In this document: positions 1 through 7,340 of the stretch, in pieces
Position numbering within the stretch: position 1 is the first letter of the stretch
How the letters are laid out: every line of letters begins with the position of its first letter
NCBI GenBank assembly: GCA_903906325.1
Contig: CAIVJV010000363.1
Location: forward strand, 1 to 7,340
Length of the DNA stretch: 7,340 bases
Direction of reading: 5' to 3'
DNA from: an uncultured Gemmatimonadota bacterium
GTDB lineage: Bacteria; Gemmatimonadota; Gemmatimonadetes; Gemmatimonadales; Gemmatimonadaceae
The notes under the pieces: generated by a model
The model's database searches: none
What the model was told of the DNA's origin: nothing
Seen by the model: only the letters and a program-made list of their open reading frames with translations
Made by a program: the position numbers and the translations under genes

Positions 1-1287
<1,287 letters not shown>

Positions 1288-1291
<4 letters not shown>

Positions 1292-2413
1292 ACCGTCTCT
1301 CCCGTGGCGGGCGGCGCGCCACTCTGCTTCAGATAGGCCTCGATGAAGGGGTCGATCGCCCCGTCCATGACCTTCTGCACGTCGGTGATCTTGAGTTCGG
1401 TGCGATGGTCGTTGACCATCGTGTACGGTTGGAACACGTAGCTGCGGATCTGGCTCCCGAAGGAGACGTCCTGCTTGGTCGCATCGAGCGCGGCCTTGGC
1501 CGCCGCCTGCTTCTCGGCCTCGAGGTTGTAGAGGCGGTTCTTCAGCATCTTCATTGCCGTCGCCTTGTTCTTGAATTGCGACCGCTCCTGTTGCGAGGCG
1601 CAGACGATCCCCGTGGGTAGGTGGGTGATGCGCACCGCCGACGAGGTCTTGTTCACGTGCTGGCCTCCCGCGCCCGAGGCGCGGTAGACGTCGATCTTGA
1701 GGTCCTCATCGCGGACCTCGATGTTGATCTCCTCGTTCACCACGGGGTACACGAAGACCGACGCGAAGCTCGTGTGCCGGCGCGCCTGGGAGTCGAAGGG
1801 GGAGATCCGCACGAGGCGATGCACGCCCGTCTCGGGCCGGAGGAACCCGAAGGCGTATTCCCCCTTCACCTCGAGCACCGCACCCTTGATCCCCGCCTCT
1901 TCCCCTTCGGAGAGGTCGAGGATGTCGACCGTGTAGCCCTTCCGCTCCGCCCAGCGCGTGTACATGCGCATGAGCATCTGCGCCCAGTCCTGCGCCTCGG
2001 TGCCGCCCGCGCCGGCGCTGATCTCCACCTGCGCGTCGCGGAAGTCGTCTCGCCCCTGGAGCAATGACCGGAGGCGATACGCATCGGTCTCCTCGCCGAT
2101 CGCCTTCGCCTCGCGGACGACCTCGGCCTCCATCTCCGCATCGGGTTCGAGGGCGAGGAGCTCGGCGAGTTCCGTCGCGCTCGCGACGCGGCCGACGAGA
2201 CGGTCGTAGGGATCGACCCAGCCTTTGAGCGTCTTCACCTCCTGCACCACCTCCCGGGCACGCTCCTGCGCGCTCCAGAAGCCCGGGTCCGCCATGTCCC
2301 CTTCGAGGGCGGTCAGGCGTTCGCGTTTGCGATCGAGGTCAAAGGTACCTCCGGAGCTCGTCCAGACGGGCCCGGTCGTGCCGGAGGGAGGTGAGATGCT
2401 CGGAATCGGCCAT
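1288..2413 (-). CDS. prfB: Peptide chain release factor 2, made by programmed +1 frameshift
   Basis: RF2 recognises UAA and UGA in the ribosomal A site and triggers hydrolysis of peptidyl-tRNA. The gene is in two frames: codons 1-24 (MADSEHLTSLRHDRARLDEL, then RRYL) run from ATG 2413 to an in-frame TGA at 2341-2339, and translation resumes in +1 at GAC 2340-2338 (DLDRKRERLTALEG) to TGA 1290-1288. The joined protein is 374 residues (E. coli RF2: 365). Landmarks fall almost exactly where E. coli has them: SPF anticodon tripeptide at 204-206, GGQ catalytic motif at 249-251 in YRASGAGGQHVN, and the conserved SAGAGGTEAQDW at 132-143. Residue 245 is Ala, as in most RF2s, unlike Thr246 of E. coli K-12. 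An uninterrupted reading frame extends up to 2655, but its extra N-terminus is out-of-frame Trm112-like sequence and is not real. I see no Shine-Dalgarno sequence before the ATG; a hairpin lies 25 bases upstream. Confidence 0.96.
2338..2353 (-). promoter_or_regulatory. prfB: prfB +1 programmed frameshift site
   Basis: On the minus strand the site reads CGG AGG TAC CTT TGA C. It has all the known RF2 elements: an internal Shine-Dalgarno-like GGAGG, a three-base gap (TAC), the slippery CTT Leu codon, and a UGA followed by C, a weak termination context. The E. coli site is AGG GGG TAT CTT TGA C with the same spacing. GGAGGT here is perfectly complementary to ACCTCC in the 16S 3' end of this window (7132-7137). 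By the known mechanism, scarce RF2 lets the P-site tRNA slip +1 and full-length RF2 is made, while abundant RF2 terminates at codon 25. The protein on both sides of the junction (LRRYL-DLDRKRERL) aligns with E. coli LRGYL-DYDAKKERL, which confirms the shift. Confidence 0.96.
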
Positions 2414-2438
2414 CGGTGGGGTTCGGGACGGATGCGGG

Positions 2439-2470
2439 GCGAGCCGGCCCCACGATGGGTGCCGGCTCGC
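2439..2470 (-). promoter_or_regulatory. Strong hairpin in the prfB leader
   Basis: A perfect 10-base inverted repeat (GCGAGCCGGC at 2461-2470 and GCCGGCTCGC at 2439-2448 in minus orientation) encloses ACCCATCGTGGG, which can extend the stem by CCCA/TGGG around a TCG loop with one bulged A. It sits between the Trm112-like stop and the prfB ATG, ending 25 bases before the start codon. No U-run follows on either strand, so it is not a typical intrinsic terminator. It may be a leader structure that affects prfB mRNA stability or translation, or a processing site that separates the upstream and downstream halves of the operon. Upstream, TATCTT at 2491-2486 could be a -10 box, but no convincing -35 accompanies it. 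The structure is clear; the role is inferred. Confidence 0.5.
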
Positions 2471-2515
2471 CTCGCGTACCTCGGAAAGATAGCGCCTCGT
2501 GCGCGGTTCTGTAGC

Positions 2516-2713
2516 TCAGGGCCCTTCGGTGCGCGCCTGATCGAGCAGGAGGACCGGGATCCCGTCCCGCACCGGGAACCGCAGGGCGCAGGCCGCACAG
2601 CGGAGGGTGGCCGACTCCTCGGGGCGGCCGGGTGGGGCGTCGAGGAGGGGGCCATGGCAACGGGGGCAGGCCAAGAGCTCGCGGATGGCCGGAGGGATCT
2701 GCGGGACGGTCAC
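2516..2713 (-). CDS. Trm112-like (UPF0434/YcaR-type) zinc-ribbon protein
   Basis: A 65-residue cytoplasmic protein. Two CxxC pairs, C16/C19 (LLACPRCHGPL) and C39/C42 (LRCAACALRFPVRDGIPVLL), form a probable zinc ribbon. The C-terminal FPVRDGIPVLL is the signature of the bacterial Trm112p-like family. In eukaryotes and archaea Trm112 binds and activates several methyltransferases acting on tRNA, rRNA and release factor; for bacterial members no role is firmly established to my knowledge. The start is GTG at 2713-2711, overlapping the era stop as GTGA, with GAGGAG placed 8 bases upstream, a good ribosome site. It is therefore very likely cotranscribed and translationally coupled with era. The stop is TGA. 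Its downstream neighbour is prfB, 102 bases away, which makes a translation-related role attractive but unproven. Confidence 0.88.
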   Translation of the reverse strand: MTVPQIPPAIRELLACPRCHGPLLDAPPGRPEESATLRCAACALRFPVRDGIPVLLLDQARTEGP

Positions 2714-3594
2714 GGACGGGACTCCTCGGTAGGGACCTGAAACCCGAGTCGGGCGAGCGCGGCGGGGTTCCGACGCCAGTTGGCGAGCACCTTCACCCAG
2801 AGATCGAGGAAGACCGGCTCCCCGACGAGGGTCTCGATCCGCTCGCGGGCCGCGCGCCCGATCTCGCGGATGCGGCTCCCCCCGGACCCGATCAGGATCC
2901 GCTTCTGGCTCTCGCGTTCCACATGCAGCACCGCCCGAATGTAGAGGGGGGTGCTCCCTTCGCGGAACTCGTCGATCTCGACCGCCACCCCGTAGGGCAC
3001 CTCCTCCTCGAGCTGGTCCATCACAGCCTCCCGGATGAACTCCGCGACGAAGAAGCGGGTCTGCTGCGTGGAGATGTCGTCGGCGGGATAGAGGAAGGGG
3101 CTCTCGGGGACCCGGCGCCGGATGGCGGCCAGGAGGGCGTCGATCCCCTCCCCTGTCGCCGCGGAGATGAGCTCCGCGTCGGGGAACTCCTCGCGCAGCG
3201 CCTCCCGCCGGCCGGGTGCGAGCTGATCGACCTTGTTGAGGACGACGAGGATCGGGGCCGTGGGGGGCGCCGGGAGCTGGGCGAGGGCGGTCAGGTCCTC
3301 GGGGCGATCGCTCGTCGCATCGACGAGGTGGACGACGAGGTCGGCGTCGGCGATCGCCTGCTGCGCGGCGTACTGCATGGCTTTATGCAGGGCGTAGCGC
3401 GGCTCGAGGAGCCCCGGGGTGTCGAGGAGGACGAGTTGCGTCGTGTCATCCGTGAGGATCCCGACGACGCGCTCGCGGGTCGACTGCGGCTTGGGGGAGA
3501 CGATCGCCAACCGGGTGCCGACGAGCCGGTTGAGGAGGGTCGATTTGCCGGCGTTGGGGCGTCCGACGAAGGTGACGAAACCGGCGCGGGTCAT
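2710..3594 (-). CDS. era: GTPase Era, 30S ribosome assembly factor
   Basis: A 294-residue GTPase (family about 300) that binds 16S rRNA near its 3' end and helps 30S maturation. G1 is GRPNAGKST at 11-19, G2 region PQSTR at 36-40, G3 DTPGL at 58-62, G4 NKVD at 120-123 and G5 ISAATG at 143-148. The C-terminal KH domain has the GxxG loop as IGSGGSRIREIG at 235-246, followed by the typical FLDLWVKVLANWRRN; many Era proteins have Lys where this one has Ser in that loop. The ATG at 3594 puts G1 at the standard distance from the N-terminus. An upstream in-frame start at 3663 would run through the rRNA terminator and add residues unlike the family. No clear Shine-Dalgarno sequence precedes the ATG. 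The gene begins about 35 bases after the terminator stem, with no obvious promoter between, so it may rely on readthrough or on a promoter inside the 5S region. Confidence 0.96.
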   Translation of the reverse strand: MTRAGFVTFVGRPNAGKSTLLNRLVGTRLAIVSPKPQSTRERVVGILTDDTTQLVLLDTPGLLEPRYALHKAMQYAAQQAIADADLVVHLVDATSDRPEDLTALAQLPAPPTAPILVVLNKVDQLAPGRREALREEFPDAELISAATGEGIDALLAAIRRRVPESPFLYPADDISTQQTRFFVAEFIREAVMDQLEEEVPYGVAVEIDEFREGSTPLYIRAVLHVERESQKRILIGSGGSRIREIGRAARERIETLVGEPVFLDLWVKVLANWRRNPAALARLGFQVPTEESRP

Positions 3595-3621
3595 CGACGG
3601 AAAGGTGACGGGGCTGGGGGG

Positions 3622-3659
3622 CAAAGAGAAAGCCCCTGCCGAGTGAACGACAGGGGCTT
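3622..3659 (-). terminator. Intrinsic terminator of the rRNA operon
   Basis: In minus orientation AAGCCCCTG (3659-3651) pairs perfectly with CAGGGGCTT (3638-3630) across a 12-base loop, followed by TCTCTTTG, a moderately U-rich tail. It starts 8 bases after the 5S 3' end, so it very probably ends rRNA transcription. The tail is interrupted by C residues, so leakage into era, whose ATG is at 3594, is plausible. Confidence 0.85.
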
Positions 3660-3666
3660 CCAAGGG

Positions 3667-3783
3667 TGCCGGCGACGGCCTACTCTCCCGCGACCTCTCG
3701 GTCGGAGTACCATCGGCGCTGTAGGGCTTAACGATCGTGTTCGGGATGGGAACGAGTGTGGCCCCTACGCTCTAGTCGCCAGC
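3667..3783 (-). rRNA. rrf: 5S ribosomal RNA
   Basis: About 117 bases. The ends pair as helix I: GCTGGCGAC at the 5' end (3783-3775) with GTCGCCGGC near the 3' end (3676-3668), allowing one G-U pair. The conserved loop C stretch CCATCCCGAACACG and the domain GATGGTACTCCGACCGAGAG are present. It is the last gene of the rRNA operon, 108 bases after the 23S and 8 bases before the terminator stem. Mature ends are estimated from helix I and may be off by one or two bases. Confidence 0.95.
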
Positions 3784-3791
3784 GAGATGCT

Positions 3792-3817
3792 GACAGCGGA
3801 GGATGGTAGTGTTCGTG
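3792..3817 (-). repeat. 3' arm of the 23S precursor processing stalk
   Basis: Complementary to 6958-6983 over 26 positions with only two mismatches; 16 of them are consecutive (CACGAACACTACCATC in the transcript at 3817-3802). In the precursor RNA the two arms enclose the entire 23S, as expected for a double-stranded processing stalk of the RNase III type. The arm lies 74 bases beyond the 23S 3' end. Confidence 0.85.
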
Positions 3818-3867
3818 TATTCGCAAATCGATGAGATCGTGCGAAGCTCTGCGGTTTGTTATTCCAG

Positions 3868-3889
3868 CCCCTTTCTTGGAAGAAAGGGG
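3868..3889 (-). repeat. Perfect 22-base palindrome directly after the 23S 3' end
   Basis: In the transcript CCCCTTTCT (3889-3881) pairs with AGAAAGGGG (3876-3868) around TCCA, giving a 9 bp hairpin beginning two bases after the estimated 23S 3' end. CTGGAATAAC follows, with no U-run, so it is unlikely to terminate. In the folded precursor it would bulge from the 3' side of the stalk between helix 1 (AGTCAAGC/GCTTGACT) and the GTTTGT/ACAAAC stem. Protection or maturation of the 23S 3' end is a reasonable guess. Confidence 0.6.
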
Positions 3890-3891
3890 GA

Positions 3892-6844
<2,953 letters not shown>

Positions 6845-6905
6845 ACAAACATGTAATCCAGCAGAGCACGCGCGATCTACAACGAGTGATCAGATTTATC
6901 GGTGT

Positions 6906-6919
6906 GGCGCTTGCGCGCC
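6906..6919 (-). repeat. GNRA-capped hairpin in the 16S-23S spacer
   Basis: The transcript reads GGCGC GCAA GCGCC, a perfect 5 bp G/C stem with a GCAA tetraloop of the stable GNRA class. It lies on the 5' side of the 23S stalk, in the extra stretch that has no counterpart in the shorter 3' spacer. It is probably a structural element of the precursor. Confidence 0.5.
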
Positions 6920-6957
6920 TTTCGTCGAAATCGTGTCACTAGTGTGATTCGTTATCC

Positions 6958-6983
6958 CACGAACACTACCATCTTCCGTTGTC
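6958..6983 (-). repeat. 5' arm of the 23S precursor processing stalk
   Basis: Pairs with 3792-3817 over 26 positions (24 matched). The 16-base uninterrupted core is GATGGTAGTGTTCGTG in the transcript (6973-6958). It lies 114 bases upstream of the 23S 5' end, and the inner gap contains further short segments complementary to the 23S-5S spacer, so the stalk continues in pieces down to helix 1. Confidence 0.85.
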
Positions 6984-6990
6984 AAACAGC
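6979..6990 (-). promoter_or_regulatory. Spacer boxA-like antitermination motif
   Basis: In the transcript GCTGTTTGACAA resembles the E. coli rRNA boxA GCTCTTTAACAA (10 of 12 bases). boxA is bound by NusB/NusE and keeps RNA polymerase from terminating within rRNA; E. coli has a copy in the leader and one in the 16S-23S spacer ahead of the 23S. The position here, just before the 23S stalk, fits. It overlaps the first five bases of the stalk arm (6979-6983), so the match could be chance. Confidence 0.45.
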
Positions 6991-7000
6991 GTCAGGTCGC

Positions 7001-7024
7001 GTGCGCCCCGAAGGGCCCACGCAC
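7001..7024 (-). repeat. UUCG-capped hairpin in the 16S-23S spacer
   Basis: In the transcript GTGCG and CGCAC pair, with an inner CCC-TTCG-GGG stem and a four-base TGGG bulge on the 5' side. A C(UUCG)G tetraloop is exceptionally stable. It sits just upstream of the boxA-like motif. The structure is read from complementarity only. Confidence 0.4.
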
Positions 7025-7095
7025 CCGCTGAAGAGATGAGTCAGAGAGAGCTCGCGCAGCGTACGAGGCGAGCGACTATCCGGTAGCGCTTTCGT

Positions 7096-7112
7096 GCCAC
7101 GCCGAAGCGGGC
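7096..7112 (-). repeat. UUCG-capped hairpin just after the 16S
   Basis: The transcript reads GCC CGC TTCG GCG T GGC: a 6 bp stem with a single bulged T and a C(UUCG)G tetraloop, beginning 17 bases past the 16S 3' end. It may be part of the 16S 3' trailer structure; the matching 16S leader is outside the window, so its relation to the 16S stalk cannot be tested here. Confidence 0.4.
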
Positions 7113-7128
7113 CTACTCGCAGCTCCGT

Positions 7129-7340
<212 letters not shown>

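Larger units (their letters stand above)
3784..3891 (-). other. 23S-5S intergenic spacer
   Basis: This 108-base spacer has no tRNA or open reading frame of note. It contains a 22-base perfect inverted repeat just after the 23S (3868-3889) and the 3' halves of several processing-stalk stems that pair with the 16S-23S spacer: 3854-3859, 3846-3852, 3834-3839, about 3826-3833, and the long outer arm 3792-3817. The outer arm ends 8 bases before the 5S 5' end. Confidence 0.8.
6845..7128 (-). other. 16S-23S internal transcribed spacer without tRNA genes
   Basis: This spacer of about 285 bases contains no tRNA-Ile or tRNA-Ala: no T-loop GGTTCGA-type motif or 3' acceptor pattern is visible on the minus strand. 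In transcript order it holds a UUCG-capped hairpin after the 16S (7112-7096), a second UUCG hairpin (7024-7001), a boxA-like motif (6990-6979), the long 5' arm of the 23S processing stalk (6983-6958), a GGCGC/GCGCC stem with a GCAA tetraloop (6919-6906), and short stalk segments pairing with the 23S-5S spacer (6878-6873, 6867-6861, 6850-6845). No protein gene is supported. Confidence 0.85.

Noticed and set aside
2439..2470. The prfB leader hairpin as an intrinsic terminator
   Set aside because: No U-run follows the stem on either strand.
2486..2514. Possible promoter with TATCTT ahead of prfB
   Set aside because: The -10-like box has no acceptable -35 at 16-18 bases, so I mention it with the leader hairpin and do not call it.
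2414..2655. N-terminal extension of the RF2 reading frame up to 2655
   Set aside because: It is Pro/Arg-rich out-of-frame reading of the Trm112-like gene and leader. The real RF2 N-terminus is in another frame from ATG 2413 and joins at the frameshift.
3595..3663. Upstream era start at 3663
   Set aside because: It would place coding sequence across the rRNA terminator, and the added residues do not resemble Era. The 3594 start puts the G1 loop at the usual distance.
2632..3834. 400-codon plus-strand open frame opposite era and 5S
   Set aside because: Mirror frame of a high-GC gene; its sequence is Asp/Glu/Arg/Gly-rich with no domain and it runs into the 5S.
6845..7128. tRNA-Ile or tRNA-Ala gene in the 16S-23S spacer
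   Set aside because: No T-loop, anticodon-arm or acceptor pattern found on the minus strand.

Overview
The window is a translation-apparatus locus read almost entirely from the minus strand. In transcription order (high to low coordinates) it holds the 3' end of a 16S rRNA gene, a 285-base spacer with no tRNA, a complete 23S rRNA gene, a 5S rRNA gene and an intrinsic terminator. Then come era (ribosome-assembly GTPase), a small Trm112-like zinc-ribbon gene, prfB (release factor 2, with a programmed +1 frameshift) and the first 430 codons of lysS (class II lysyl-tRNA synthetase), which runs off the window at base 1. I find no gene supported on the plus strand, no mobile element and no CRISPR array.

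The organism is a bacterium with high-GC protein genes and strong G/C preference at third codon positions. The 16S 3' end carries a normal anti-Shine-Dalgarno sequence. The gene set and the LysRS and RF2 sequences look to me most like Gemmatimonadota or a related high-GC phylum. That is an impression, not a demonstrated placement; the 16S fragment or the full 23S would settle it.

rRNA half (about 3630-7340). The 23S gene is flanked by long-range complementary segments in the 16S-23S and 23S-5S spacers that form a multi-part processing stalk, with a 26-position outer stem and several inner stems down to helix 1. The 16S-23S spacer also carries UUCG and GCAA-capped hairpins and a boxA-like antitermination motif. 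At the peptide exit tunnel entrance the 23S has A at E. coli position 2057 and U at 2611, a covarying replacement of the usual G-C pair that bears on macrolide binding.

Protein half (1-3594). era begins about 35 bases after the rRNA terminator stem. The Trm112-like gene overlaps era by GTGA, and lysS overlaps prfB by ATGA. Between the Trm112-like gene and prfB lie 102 bases with a strong hairpin in the prfB leader. The three stop codons visible here (era, Trm112-like, prfB) are all UGA, the RF2-specific stop. The products connect: Era's KH domain is known to bind the 16S 3' end, RF2 ends translation at UGA/UAA and controls its own synthesis by frameshifting at UGA codon 25, and LysRS supplies Lys-tRNA. 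No wholly novel system is evident. The points most worth following are era placed directly behind the rRNA terminator, a Trm112-like protein beside a GGQ release factor, lysS coupled behind an autoregulated frameshift gene, and the 23S processing stalk.
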